From JBGANR01 sp044222225 (lineage in GTDB: Bacteria; Actinomycetota; Actinomycetes; Mycobacteriales; Mycobacteriaceae): 64,000 nt of DNA. A program made the position numbers and the translations under genes. The DNA lies in the NCBI GenBank assembly GCA_044222225.1, contig JBGANR010000019.1, forward strand, positions 1-64,000. Reading direction: 5' to 3'. Of the stretch, positions 43,834 to 52,930 are shown piece after piece (position 1 is the stretch's first letter; every line of letters starts with the position of its first letter). The notes below the pieces were generated by a model. The model was not told where the DNA came from. It did not search any database and saw nothing but the letters and a program-made list of their open reading frames with translations.

Positions 43834-45704
43834 TTCCCCTCCTCAGCGGTCGTCTTGCCCGCGGGGTCCATCGCGGCATGGATGACGGCCGGTTCGGCCG
43901 CCGCCGTGTCGTCGTCGAACAGCGGACGGATGCCGCGGGCGAACATGATCTGGTCGTTGCCGGTGCCGGCGGCGACCATCGGCCAGACCTGCGCGTCGGC
44001 ACCGACGATGAAGTCGATGACGACGGGCCGGTCGTTGATCTCGCGCGCCTGCGCGATGACCGATGCGACGTCCTCCTCGCGGGTCACGCGGAAGGAGACG
44101 CAGCCGAGAGCCTCGGAGAGCTTGACGAAGTCCGGGATCATCCGGGTGTGCGTCTGCAGATCCGTGTTGCTGTAGCGCTCGTCGTAGAAGAGCGTCTGCC
44201 ACTGCCGGACCATGCCGAGGTTGCCGTTGTTGATGAGGGCCACCTTGATGGGGATGCCCTCGATGGCGCAGGTCGCCAGTTCCTGATTGGTCATCTGGAA
44301 GCAGCCGTCGCCGTCGACGGCCCACACCTCGGCGTCGGGACGGCCCATCTTGGCCCCCATCGCCGCGGGGACGGCGTAGCCCATCGTGCCGAGTCCGCCC
44401 GAGTTGAGCCAGGTGCGCGGGTTCTCGTACTTGATGAACTGCGCGGCCCACATCTGGTGCTGGCCGACGCCGGCGCAGTAGATCGCGTCCGGCCCGGCGG
44501 CCTTCGACAGCTCCTCCAGCACGAACTCCGGCGAGAGCATGCCGTCGGTCGGCTTGTCGTAGGACAGCGGGTACGACGTGCGGATGCGGTCGAGGTACTC
44601 CCACCAGCCGGAGAGGTCCGGGGCGGGGGTGCCGGTGGCGCGCTCGTCACGGATCGCCTCGACCAGCTCGGCGATCACCTCACGGCAGTCGCCGACGATC
44701 GGGACGTCGGCGTGCCGGTTCTTGCCGATCTCCGCCGGGTCGATGTCCGCGTGGATGACCTTGGCGTCCGGCGCGAACGAGTCGAGCGAGCCGGTGACGC
44801 GGTCGTCGAAACGCGCGCCGAGGGTGACCAGCAGATCCGACTTCTGCAACGCCGCGACGGCCGCGACCGTCCCGTGCATACCGGGCATCCCGAGGTGCTG
44901 GACGTGGCTGTCCGGGAACGCACCGCGCGCCATGAGCGTCGTGACGACCGGGATCCCGGTCAGCTCGGCGAGCGCCTTGAGCTCCGCCGACGCGTTCGCC
45001 TTGATGACGCCGCCGCCGACGTAGAGCACCGGCGAGGACGCCGCCGCGATGAGCCGCGCCGCCTCCCGCACCTGCTTGCCGTGCGGCTTGGTGACGGGCC
45101 GGTAGCCGGGCAGGTCGATCTGCGGCGGCCAGGAGAACGTCGTCTGCGCCTGCAGGACGTCCTTGGGGATGTCGACGAGGACGGTGCCGGGACGTCCGCT
45201 CTCGGCGAGGTAGAAGGCCTCGGCCATGATCTTCGGGATCTCGGCGCCCGAGCCGACGAGGAAGTTGTGCTTGGTGATCGGCATCGTGATCCCGGAGATG
45301 TCCGCCTCCTGGAAGGCGTCCGTCCCGATCAGCGGACGGCCGACCTGCCCGGTGATCGCGACCATCGGGACCGAGTCCATCTGGGCGTCGGCGATGGGTG
45401 TCACGAGGTTCGTCGCCCCGGGGCCGGAGGTCGCCATGCACACGCCGACGCGGCCGGTCGCCTGGGCGTAGCCCGTGGCGGCGTGGCCGGCGCCCTGCTC
45501 GTGCCGGACGAGGATGTGCCGCACCTTCTTCGAATCGAGCAGTGGGTCGTAGACGGGAAGGACCGCGCCGCCCGGCAGGCCGAAGACGACGTCGACGCCG
45601 AGCTCCTCGAGGGACCGGACGACGGCCTGCGCGCCACTCATCCGTTCGGGGGCCGGTCGCGTCGGCTGCGGCCGCGGTTGCGGTCGCGCTGCAGGTGCGC
45701 TCAC
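43830..45704 (-). CDS. ilvB: Acetolactate synthase catalytic subunit
   Basis: The protein has 624 aa with a GTG start after AGAGGAG. GVDVVFGLPGGAVLPVYDPL and the Glu in RHEQGAGHAATGYAQATGR begin the TPP-binding domain. VWAVDGDGCFQMTNQELATC with a downstream Asn is the TPP/Mg motif. It condenses pyruvate to acetolactate or acetohydroxybutyrate. The gene is preceded by a leader peptide and terminator, so expression is attenuated by branched-chain amino acid supply. Confidence 0.97.
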   Translation of the reverse strand: MSAPAARPQPRPQPTRPAPERMSGAQAVVRSLEELGVDVVFGLPGGAVLPVYDPLLDSKKVRHILVRHEQGAGHAATGYAQATGRVGVCMATSGPGATNLVTPIADAQMDSVPMVAITGQVGRPLIGTDAFQEADISGITMPITKHNFLVGSGAEIPKIMAEAFYLAESGRPGTVLVDIPKDVLQAQTTFSWPPQIDLPGYRPVTKPHGKQVREAARLIAAASSPVLYVGGGVIKANASAELKALAELTGIPVVTTLMARGAFPDSHVQHLGMPGMHGTVAAVAALQKSDLLVTLGARFDDRVTGSLDSFAPDAKVIHADIDPAEIGKNRHADVPIVGDCREVIAELVEAIRDERATGTPAPDLSGWWEYLDRIRTSYPLSYDKPTDGMLSPEFVLEELSKAAGPDAIYCAGVGQHQMWAAQFIKYENPRTWLNSGGLGTMGYAVPAAMGAKMGRPDAEVWAVDGDGCFQMTNQELATCAIEGIPIKVALINNGNLGMVRQWQTLFYDERYSNTDLQTHTRMIPDFVKLSEALGCVSFRVTREEDVASVIAQAREINDRPVVIDFIVGADAQVWPMVAAGTGNDQIMFARGIRPLFDDDTAAAEPAVIHAAMDPAGKTTAEEGK

Positions 45705-45734
45705 TGCACACTCCTCTTCCTTGAGTACGGCAAC

Positions 45735-45766
45735 AAAAAACCCTCGCCGGACCTGCCGGGCGAGGG
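45735..45766 (-). terminator. Attenuator terminator upstream of ilvB
   Basis: On the minus strand an 8-bp stem (CCCTCGCC / GGCGAGGG) with a short loop is followed by TTTTTT, 31 bp before the ilvB start. Being inside the leader, after the leader peptide, it is an attenuation terminator rather than the end of a gene. Leader bases 45768-45775 are complementary to 45807-45814 within the peptide coding part. Confidence 0.85.
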
Positions 45767-45798
45767 TGCGCGTCGATGCCGAGGTACGAGCGTACGTC

Positions 45799-45843
45799 TC
45801 AGGCGGCGACGCGCCGCATGAGTACGATAATCCCGTTCGACAT
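45799..45843 (-). CDS. ilvB leader peptide (attenuation)
   Basis: A 14-aa frame reads MSNGIIVLMRRVAA and then stops. It contains consecutive Ile, Ile, Val and Leu codons, the end products of the operon, and a further Val. It is followed by a terminator hairpin and then ilvB. This is the layout of ribosome-mediated attenuation: stalling at scarce Ile/Val/Leu codons prevents termination. The start is only a few bases after the predicted transcription start, so it would be almost leaderless. Confidence 0.75.
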   Translation of the reverse strand: MSNGIIVLMRRVAA

Positions 45844-45852
45844 CACTCGGCC

Positions 45853-45882
45853 ACCGTAGGCTTCCGGCGCGCGGCGCGTCAA
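45853..45882 (-). promoter_or_regulatory. Predicted promoter of ilvB operon
   Basis: On the minus strand TTGACG (45882-45877) and TACGGT (45858-45853) are separated by 18 bp. Transcription would begin near 45846, just before the leader peptide ATG. Confidence 0.55.
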
Positions 45883-45990
45883 ATCCCGGAACGGCCTGTC
45901 TCAGTGAATGGGATCGTCGGCTACGGCAGCGCCGCGGCGCCCATCACCCTTGCGCTCGCCTCGGCTCGCTTCCGACTCACAAACACACCC

Positions 45991-46019
45991 TTGTCACTAC
46001 GTATATTTCTACATACACT
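45991..46019 (+). promoter_or_regulatory. Predicted promoter giving a leaderless EXLDI-like mRNA
   Basis: TTGTCA (45991-45996) and TACACT (46014-46019) are separated by 17 bp. The expected start site is at or next to the ATG at 46026, so no room remains for a ribosome binding site. Between the boxes GTATATTTCTACATAC (46001-46016) is a near-palindrome (GTATAT/ACATAC arms) and could be an operator. Confidence 0.6.
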
Positions 46020-46025
46020 TGGTCC

Positions 46026-46577
46026 ATGCCGAACAAGACCATCTACGTCTCAGACGACGATCTGCCGCTGTTCGCCCGGGCGCAGGAGCTGGTGGGCGGG
46101 AACATCTCCGGCGCCGTCGTCGCCGCGCTGCGCATGTTCGTCGACCTCCAGGACGCCCGCGAGGCGGGCTACGACACCGTCGTCGTCCGCGTCGGCAAGC
46201 ACGGCGTACGGCGGCAGCGGTTCGTCGGCCGCCTGCTCGCCTCCGACACCCGTTACTCCGACGACGACGGCGTCGGCGTCGCGCGGCGCGTCTACCAGGG
46301 GCGCGGCGGCCGATTCGCGCTGCACACCCATCGCGTCGACTGGGACGACTACCGCCCCGAGGACCAGACCGCGGCGACGAAGGGCAACTGGCTCAAGAGC
46401 CTCACGGGGTTGACGAGCCTGCGCAGCACGCTCGGGATCGACCTGCCCGACTGGGGCGACTACACCCTGGAACTCGTCGACACCTTCGACGAGCTCGTCG
46501 CGCGCCTGCCCGCCGGGCTGGCACGCCAAGTGGCCGCGGCCGTCGACAGGCCCGACATCGAGGACATCGACGTGTAG
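46026..46577 (+). CDS. EXLDI-type conserved protein
   Basis: The protein has 183 aa. MPNKTIYVSDDDLPLFARAQ starts it, followed by a helix (ISGAVVAALRMFVDLQDARE) that resembles the N-terminal part of ribbon-helix-helix-like proteins. The C-terminal end (DRPDIEDIDV) is a variant of the E-x-L-D-I ending that names this actinobacterial family. The function is unknown. A near-consensus promoter puts the transcription start at the ATG. It has no counterpart at this place in M. tuberculosis and separates ilvB from the PH-domain gene. Confidence 0.65.
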   Translation: MPNKTIYVSDDDLPLFARAQELVGGNISGAVVAALRMFVDLQDAREAGYDTVVVRVGKHGVRRQRFVGRLLASDTRYSDDDGVGVARRVYQGRGGRFALHTHRVDWDDYRPEDQTAATKGNWLKSLTGLTSLRSTLGIDLPDWGDYTLELVDTFDELVARLPAGLARQVAAAVDRPDIEDIDV

Positions 46578-46713
46578 CGCTGGATCGTCGCACTCGCGTG
46601 GTGCGCGATCGCCGGATATCCGTGGGCGACGCGCGCCTTCCGGCGGGGTCTGGCGCGGGCCTGAACATCCGGCTGTCCCCGCGGCGTCCCCATCGCCGAC
46701 GGCACGTGGAACA

Positions 46714-47154
46714 ATGGAAGCCGTGTCCGGATCGTCGTCTGATAAGAAACAGCCCACCGCGGCCTCCACCGCGGCACGATCCGACCGCCCGGATCGCACC
46801 GTGTTCGGGACCCAGAGACTCGCGATCATCGGCGTCATCATGTTCGCGATCGGATGCGCCTCCGTCGCCGGCGGGTCGATGCGCTACTTCGGCTGGACCC
46901 TCGTCCTGCCGTTGATCGCCGCCTACGCGATCTTCCGCGTCCGCACCGTCGTCGACAGCAAGGGCGTCACCGCGCGGTCGCTCTTCCGCACCCGCCGGGC
47001 CGCATGGGACGACGTCCGCGGCGTGCGAGTACCGCCGCGGGGACCGGTGCGCGTCGTCGCCGTCGACACCGAGTTCCCGCTGCCGTCGGTCTACCCGGCC
47101 GACCTCGCACGCCTCGCCGCCGTCAGCGGCGGGCGACTTCCCGACCTGTCCTGA
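46714..47154 (+). CDS. cfp6: PH-domain membrane protein (Cfp6-like)
   Basis: The protein has 146 aa (ATG 46714; GTG 46723 also possible). A polar N terminus of about 35 residues precedes two membrane helices (LAIIGVIMFAIGCASVAGG and TLVLPLIAAYAIFRVRT). A short bacterial PH-type domain with GVTARSLFRTRRAAWDDVRG follows. Position after ilvB and the RLPD ending match Rv3004 (low molecular weight antigen 6). Function is unknown. Confidence 0.82.
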   Translation: MEAVSGSSSDKKQPTAASTAARSDRPDRTVFGTQRLAIIGVIMFAIGCASVAGGSMRYFGWTLVLPLIAAYAIFRVRTVVDSKGVTARSLFRTRRAAWDDVRGVRVPPRGPVRVVAVDTEFPLPSVYPADLARLAAVSGGRLPDLS

Positions 47155-47212
47155 AAGCAGTCCCTCCCGGCATCAGCCCACGCCGGGCCAGCACCGATCC
47201 GAGGTACCCCCG

Positions 47213-49057
47213 ATGCCACCGCTTCGCTCTCGCACCACCACCGTCGGCCGCAACGCCGCGGGCGCCCGTTCCCTCTGGCGCGCCACCGGGATGACCGACG
47301 ACGATTTCGGCAAGCCGATCGTCGCGATCGCCAACTCCTACACGCAGTTCGTGCCCGGCCACGTTCACCTCAAGGACATGGGTGAGATCGTCGCCGAGGG
47401 CGTGCGCGCCGCGGGCGGCGTGCCCCGCGAGTTCCATACGATCGCCGTCGACGACGGCATCGCGATGGGCCACGGCGGCATGCTCTACTCCCTGCCCAGC
47501 CGCGAGATCATCGCCGATTCCGTCGAGTACATGGTCAACGCGCACACCGCCGACGCGCTGGTCTGCATCTCCAACTGCGACAAGATCACGCCGGGCATGC
47601 TCAACGCCGCGATGCGGCTCAACATCCCCACGGTGTTCGTCTCCGGCGGACCGATGGAGGCCGGCAAGGCCGTCATCGTCGACGGCGTCGCCCACACGAA
47701 CTCCGATCTCATCACGGCCATCTCGGCCTCGGCCAACGACGGCGTCGACGAGGCCGGGCTATCCGAGGTGGAGCGCAGCGCCTGCCCGACGTGCGGCAGC
47801 TGCTCGGGCATGTTCACCGCCAACTCGATGAACTGCCTCACCGAGGCGCTCGGCCTCGCATTGCCGGGCAACGGCTCGACGCTCGCCACGCACGCCGCGC
47901 GCCGGGCGCTGTTCGAGCGGGCCGGCCGCGTCGTCATGGACGCCGCGCGTCGCTACTACGCCGAGGACGACGAGTCGGTGCTGCCGCGCAACATCGCTTC
48001 GCCCGCGGCCTTCCGCAACGCGATGGCGCTCGACGTCGCGATGGGCGGCTCGACCAACACCGTGCTGCACATCCTCGCCGCCGCCCAGGAGGGCGAGGTG
48101 GAGGACTTCGACCTCGCGACGATCGACGGCATCAGCCGCCGCGTGCCGTGCCTGTCGAAGGTCTCGCCGAACTCCAGCTACCACATGGAGGACGTGCACC
48201 GCGCCGGCGGCATCCCCGCGATCCTCGGCGAGCTGCGCCGCGCCGGGCTGCTGGAACTCGACGTCTCGACCGTCCACTCCCCCTCGCTCGAGTCCTTCCT
48301 CGACGACTGGGACATCCGCAGCGGCAAGGCCACCGACGAGGCGATCGAGCTGTTCCACGCCGCGCCGGGCGGGGTCCGTACGACGACGCCGTTCTCCACG
48401 AAGAACCGCTGGGCCGACCTCGACACGGACGCCGCGGGCGGCTGCATCCGCGACAAGGAGCACGCGTACACCGTCGAAGGCGGTCTCGTCGTGCTCAAGG
48501 GCAACCTCGCCGAGGACGGCGCCGTGCTCAAGACGGCCGGCATCGACGAGGAGCTGTGGAGCTTCACCGGGCCGGCACGGGTCGTCGAGTCCCAGGAGGA
48601 GGCCGTCCAGGTCATCCTGTCGAAGACGATCCAGGCCGGCGAGGTGCTCGTCGTCCGCTACGAGGGCCCGGCCGGCGGGCCCGGGATGCAGGAGATGCTG
48701 CACCCGACGGCGTTCATGAAGGGCACCGGGATGGGCAAGAAGTGCGGCCTCATCACCGACGGCCGGTTCTCGGGCGGCTCCAGCGGCCTGTCCGTGGGCC
48801 ACATCTCTCCGGAGGCCGCGGCGGGCGGCGTCATCGGCCTCGTCGAGGACGGCGACCCGATCATCATCGACGTCAAGACCCGCACGCTCAAGGTCGACGT
48901 CGACGACGAGACCCTCGCCGCGCGTCGGGCCAAGATGGAGGCGTCCGAACGGCCCTGGCAGCCCCGCGACCGGCAGCGCACCGTCACGACGGCGCTGCGC
49001 GCCTACGCGGCGCTCGCGACGTCGGCCGACAAGGGTGCGGTGCGCCAGGTTCCGTAG
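47213..49057 (+). CDS. ilvD: Dihydroxy-acid dehydratase
   Basis: The protein has 614 aa. Cluster ligands lie in CISNCDKITPGMLNAAMRL and ACPTCGSCSGMFTANSMNCL, and GRFSGGSSGLSVGHISPEAA is the C-terminal signature. It dehydrates dihydroxy acids to the 2-oxo acids of valine and isoleucine, after IlvC. In M. tuberculosis ilvD is elsewhere (Rv0189c), so the location next to ilvBNC differs. It starts 58 bp after the PH-domain gene on the same strand. Confidence 0.96.
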   Translation: MPPLRSRTTTVGRNAAGARSLWRATGMTDDDFGKPIVAIANSYTQFVPGHVHLKDMGEIVAEGVRAAGGVPREFHTIAVDDGIAMGHGGMLYSLPSREIIADSVEYMVNAHTADALVCISNCDKITPGMLNAAMRLNIPTVFVSGGPMEAGKAVIVDGVAHTNSDLITAISASANDGVDEAGLSEVERSACPTCGSCSGMFTANSMNCLTEALGLALPGNGSTLATHAARRALFERAGRVVMDAARRYYAEDDESVLPRNIASPAAFRNAMALDVAMGGSTNTVLHILAAAQEGEVEDFDLATIDGISRRVPCLSKVSPNSSYHMEDVHRAGGIPAILGELRRAGLLELDVSTVHSPSLESFLDDWDIRSGKATDEAIELFHAAPGGVRTTTPFSTKNRWADLDTDAAGGCIRDKEHAYTVEGGLVVLKGNLAEDGAVLKTAGIDEELWSFTGPARVVESQEEAVQVILSKTIQAGEVLVVRYEGPAGGPGMQEMLHPTAFMKGTGMGKKCGLITDGRFSGGSSGLSVGHISPEAAAGGVIGLVEDGDPIIIDVKTRTLKVDVDDETLAARRAKMEASERPWQPRDRQRTVTTALRAYAALATSADKGAVRQVP

Positions 49058-49115
49058 CATTCGTACGACGCAGAAGTGGCCCGTCCGCTCAGCGACAGGT
49101 ACCGGACAGTCAGGT

Positions 49116-50144
49116 TCAGGGCGTCGGCGGATTGCCCGGCGACTGGAACGGATTGACGCCGTTGAAGACGTACCAGATCGCCACGCCGACGCCGATCGCA
49201 CCGAGCAGACAGATCAGAGAACCCCATTTCGGACGCCGCGACCAGCCCCACAGGGCGTCGACGCTGAGCAGACCGGGCCCGGACAGCGCGATGCCCGCGG
49301 CCGCGACCGCGAGGACCAGTTCGAGTTCGATCCCGCCCTGGGCCGCGAAGAACGACACGCCGCCGGCGAGCGTCGCCGAATAGGCGGCCGCGACCAGCAT
49401 GTTCGCCGAGATCGCGCTCGCCGCCACCGGCGTGAAGAGGCCGAGGACAAGCAGCAGGCCGCCGACGCCCTCGGTCAATCCGCAGGCCAGGCCGAGCCAT
49501 TTCGCCGCACCGGGATCGAAGCCGATGTCCGTGTTCACCGAGTTCACCAGGAATCCCCGGAAACCCTCGATACCCGGCCCGTTCCACCAGCCGAACAGCT
49601 TCTGCCCGCCGTGCGCCGCCATCAGCAGACCGAGACCGATGCGGAGCACCGCCAGGCCGAGGTCCGTCGTGCCGCGGCGAGCCTTACGACGCCACTCCTC
49701 CGTCTCCGCCGAATCACTCGGCTCGATGACCCGGGGGCCGACGGGCTCGTCGCGCTCGACGACCTTCGTGGGCCGGGTCGGCGTCGGCGGCGTGTACGGC
49801 AACGGCTCCTCGTCGAGCAGCGACTCTCGTGCGGCGCGGCGGTTGTAGCGGCGATGGAAATCGTCGCGCTCGTCGACGGCCGGCAAGGTCTCGGTGACCG
49901 GCTCGTCCGCGAACTCGCCGCGTACCGGCGTTCCCGCGGACCACGCCCGCCGATCGTCGTCGGGATCCGGGGTCGCCACGGGGATCCGACGCGTCACGGG
50001 CTGGTCGATGTCGTCCTCGGGGTGGACGATCGACGCGCTGGTGTCCGTTTCCGCGAGCGGCGGCGATACGCGCTCGGCCTCGGGCGACACCGCTTCGTCG
50101 TCCGCTCCGGACATCTGCGGCTCGCTGTCGTCGTTCCTACTCAC
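49116..50144 (-). CDS. DoxX-family membrane protein with long acidic N-terminal region
   Basis: The protein has 342 aa from a GTG at 50144; longer frames would reach the divergent lppZ start. Residues 1 to about 175 are disordered, rich in Asp, Glu, Pro and Arg. The rest has four to five helices with GLAVLRIGLGLLMAAHGGQK, LFGWWNGPGIEGFRGFLVN and the GLTEGVGGLLLVLGLFTPVA signature of DoxX. It corresponds to Rv3005c, which in M. tuberculosis works with SodA and SseA in oxidative defence; such a partnership is only inferred here. Confidence 0.86.
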   Translation of the reverse strand: MSRNDDSEPQMSGADDEAVSPEAERVSPPLAETDTSASIVHPEDDIDQPVTRRIPVATPDPDDDRRAWSAGTPVRGEFADEPVTETLPAVDERDDFHRRYNRRAARESLLDEEPLPYTPPTPTRPTKVVERDEPVGPRVIEPSDSAETEEWRRKARRGTTDLGLAVLRIGLGLLMAAHGGQKLFGWWNGPGIEGFRGFLVNSVNTDIGFDPGAAKWLGLACGLTEGVGGLLLVLGLFTPVAASAISANMLVAAAYSATLAGGVSFFAAQGGIELELVLAVAAAGIALSGPGLLSVDALWGWSRRPKWGSLICLLGAIGVGVAIWYVFNGVNPFQSPGNPPTP

Positions 50145-50288
50145 CTGCCTGACGATATCGTCACCCGCCGACCCTCGTGGGCTGCCGCGCCGCCGCGTCC
50201 CGGCCACCACTCGGGTCGAGGGACCGCCTCGGCGGATCACATCCGCCTGGCGGGCCGACGGGTTGTCGGGAATGGCTACCCTGGCCAC

Positions 50289-51350
50289 ATGTCTCGCCGC
50301 CGATTCGTGTCCGCGGCCGCGCTCGTCGCGGCCGTCGCTCTCGGCGCGACCGGCTGTATCAGCTCCGACCGGACCACCGATCCGTCGTTCACTCCCGTGC
50401 CGACGGCCGGTGCGGACGGACCGTCGTCCTCACCGACGCCCCCGTCTCGACCGCAGGTCGTCGACCCGCCGTGGCCGTGCCCCGACAAGAACGTCAACGT
50501 CATCGCGGCCTGCCTGCGCGGCACGGGCGGCATCATCCCCAACGGCGACGGCTCGGCCACGCAGGTCGTCGAGGCCCAGACGGGCGCGATCATCGCGTCG
50601 TCCCGCACGACAGCACCGAAGACCGTCGCCACCCTGCCCGCCGACCCCGGCGGGCTCTACGACATCGCGCTGTCACCGACGTTCGATCAGGACGGGCTGT
50701 ACTACGCGATCCTCGCATCGGGCGGCAGCGCCCGCGTCGTCCGGTTCGCCGTTGGTCAGGAGCCCAAGCCCGTCCTGACGGGCCTCCCCGCCGGATCCGG
50801 CGCCATCGCCTTCTCCGGGACGACGCTGCTCGTCGCCACCGCCGCCGGCTCGGGACCGCTGGCGGGCAAGGTGCTGGCCATCGACGATCCGCGCGCGGGC
50901 GACAACCCGACGCGCACCCTCGCCGACGGGCTCGGGCCGCAGGCCGTCGTCTGCACGTCGGGGAGCTCGGCGTTCGTCGTCGACCGCGCGCCCGGCGGCG
51001 ACCGGCTCCAAGAACTCAAGCCGCAGGCGGCGCCGACGGCCGTGTGGCGTTTCCGCGGCACCGCCGGCGTGGCGGGCTGCGCCGTCACCGACGACGGCGT
51101 CTACGTGACGCTCGCCGACGCCAAACAGATCGTCCGCATCGACCCGCCGACACCACAACGTCCGACCGTCTCCGAACCCACGCCCATGGTCAACGGTGAA
51201 TGGGGCGTCCTCGGCCGCATCGTCCCGGTCCCGGGCGCCGGCGTCCTCCAGGTGGCGACGTCCAACCGCGGCACCCCCAAAGCCGGCCCCACCGAAGACC
51301 GCGTCTTCGTCATCACAGCCGCGGGATCGCCCCCAGAGAACCGCTCCTGA
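50289..51350 (+). CDS. lppZ: LppZ-like lipoprotein with beta-propeller domain
   Basis: The protein has 353 aa. The signal peptide (RRRFVSAAALVAAVALGATG) ends in ATGC, a lipobox whose Cys is about residue 23. A Ser/Pro/Thr linker is followed by a repeat-rich domain similar to glucose/sorbosone dehydrogenase propellers: LYDIALSPTFDQDGLYYAIL, GSGAIAFSGTTLLVATAAGS. It is divergent from the DoxX gene and upstream of gatB, as Rv3006. Its ligand is unknown. Confidence 0.86.
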   Translation: MSRRRFVSAAALVAAVALGATGCISSDRTTDPSFTPVPTAGADGPSSSPTPPSRPQVVDPPWPCPDKNVNVIAACLRGTGGIIPNGDGSATQVVEAQTGAIIASSRTTAPKTVATLPADPGGLYDIALSPTFDQDGLYYAILASGGSARVVRFAVGQEPKPVLTGLPAGSGAIAFSGTTLLVATAAGSGPLAGKVLAIDDPRAGDNPTRTLADGLGPQAVVCTSGSSAFVVDRAPGGDRLQELKPQAAPTAVWRFRGTAGVAGCAVTDDGVYVTLADAKQIVRIDPPTPQRPTVSEPTPMVNGEWGVLGRIVPVPGAGVLQVATSNRGTPKAGPTEDRVFVITAAGSPPENRS

Positions 51351-51374
51351 CGACCTCACCGGCGGCCGAGAGCG

Positions 51375-52868
51375 CTACCGGCAGGCCGCCAGCACCAGCT
51401 CCTTGACGCGCGCCGGATCCGCCTTGCCGCGGGTCGCCTTCATGACGTCGCCGACGATCTTGCCCGCCGCCGCCACCTTGCCGCCGCGCACCTTCTCGGC
51501 GATATCCGGGTTGTTGGCCAGCGCCTCGTCGACCGCCGCCTGCAGCGCCGAGTCGTCGCGGACGACCTCCAACCCCCGGGCGGCGACGATCTCGGCCGGT
51601 GCCCCTTCGCCGTCCAGCACCCCGACCGCCACCTGCTGCGCGAGTTTCGTCGTGAGCTTGCCCGCGTCGACGAGGGCGATGATCTCGGCCACCTGAGTCG
51701 GGCTGATCGACAGCGTGGTGAGCTCGACGCCGCGCGAGTTCGCCTGCTGGGCGAGGAAGCTGACCCACCAGCCGCGCGCGGCGTCCGGGCTCGCGCCCGC
51801 GGCGGCCGTCGCGATGACGAGGTCGATGGCGCCGAGGTTGACCAGGTCGCGCATCACCTCGTCGGAGACGCCCCATTCGGCCTGGATCCGGGCGCGCCGC
51901 AGCCACGGCAGCTCGGGCAGTTCGCCGCGGAGCCGCTCGACGAGCTCGGCGGCGGCGTGGACGGGCGCGAGGTCGGGCTCCGGGAAGTAGCGGTAGTCCT
52001 CGGCCGTCTCCTTGCGACGTCCCGCGGACGTCGAGCCGTCGGACTCGTGGAAGTGCCGGGTCTCCTGGATCACCTCGCCGCCGGTTTCGAGCACCGCGGC
52101 CTGCCGCCGCATCTCGTAGCGCACAGCGATCTCGACGCTCTTGAGCGAGTTCACGTTCTTCGTCTCCGTGCGCGTGCCGAACTCCACGGCGTCTTTCGCC
52201 ATGAGCGAGACATTGGCGTCGCAGCGCAGCGAACCCTGGTCCATCCGGACGTCGGACACGCCGAGCGAGGCCAACAGATCCCGCAGCGCGGTGACGTACG
52301 CGCGGGCCACCTCGGGCGCGCGCTCGCCGGCGCCGGTGATCGGCCGGGTGACGATCTCGACGAGCGGCACGCCGGCCCGGTTGTAGTCGAGCAGCGAGTG
52401 CGACGCGCCGTGGATCCGCCCGGTCGCGCCGCCGACGTGCAGCGACTTGCCGGTGTCCTCCTCCATGTGCGCGCGCTCGACCTCGACGCGCCACGTCGTG
52501 CCGTCATCGAGGACGACGTCGAGGTAGCCGTCGTAGGCGATCGGCTCGTCGTACTGGCTGATCTGGTAGTTCTTCGGCTGATCCGGGTAGAAGTAGTTCT
52601 TCCGGGCGAAGTTGCACTCCGGACGGATCGAGCAGTGCAGCGCCAGACCGATGCGGATCGCCGACTCGACGGCCGCCCCGTTCGCCACCGGCAGCGCCCC
52701 GGGCAGACCGATGCACACGGGACACACCTGCGTGTTCGGCTCGGCACCGAAGGCGGTCGGGCAGCCGCAGAACATCTTCGTCGCCGTACCGAGCTCGACG
52801 TGCACCTCCATGCCGAGGACGGGGTCGAAGCGGTCGATGACGTCGTCGAAGGCGAGGAGCTCGGTCAT
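51375..52868 (-). CDS. gatB: Aspartyl/glutamyl-tRNA amidotransferase subunit B
   Basis: The protein has 497 aa (ATG 52868; ATG 52874 also possible). VLGMEVHVELGTATKMFCGC with QVCPVCIGLPGALPVAN holds the CxC/CxxC zinc motif. FYPDQPKNYQISQYDEPIAY is the kinase-domain signature, and a YqeY-type domain ends the protein. GatCAB amidates misacylated Glu-tRNA(Gln). gltX and tRNA-Gln in this window complete the pathway. gatA and gatC are not visible, so they must be beyond the lost synteny to the right. Confidence 0.95.
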   Translation of the reverse strand: MTELLAFDDVIDRFDPVLGMEVHVELGTATKMFCGCPTAFGAEPNTQVCPVCIGLPGALPVANGAAVESAIRIGLALHCSIRPECNFARKNYFYPDQPKNYQISQYDEPIAYDGYLDVVLDDGTTWRVEVERAHMEEDTGKSLHVGGATGRIHGASHSLLDYNRAGVPLVEIVTRPITGAGERAPEVARAYVTALRDLLASLGVSDVRMDQGSLRCDANVSLMAKDAVEFGTRTETKNVNSLKSVEIAVRYEMRRQAAVLETGGEVIQETRHFHESDGSTSAGRRKETAEDYRYFPEPDLAPVHAAAELVERLRGELPELPWLRRARIQAEWGVSDEVMRDLVNLGAIDLVIATAAAGASPDAARGWWVSFLAQQANSRGVELTTLSISPTQVAEIIALVDAGKLTTKLAQQVAVGVLDGEGAPAEIVAARGLEVVRDDSALQAAVDEALANNPDIAEKVRGGKVAAAGKIVGDVMKATRGKADPARVKELVLAACR

Positions 52869-52930
52869 GCGCATCAGGCTAGATGATCGGCACCGGCGCT
52901 CACCCGGCCACCGCCGTCCGGCCGGGCGAC

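Noticed and set aside
49035..50288. N-terminal extension of the lppZ frame over the DoxX gene
   Set aside because: It would run antisense to a real gene and remove the signal peptide; the ATG at 50289 gives a proper lipoprotein signal.
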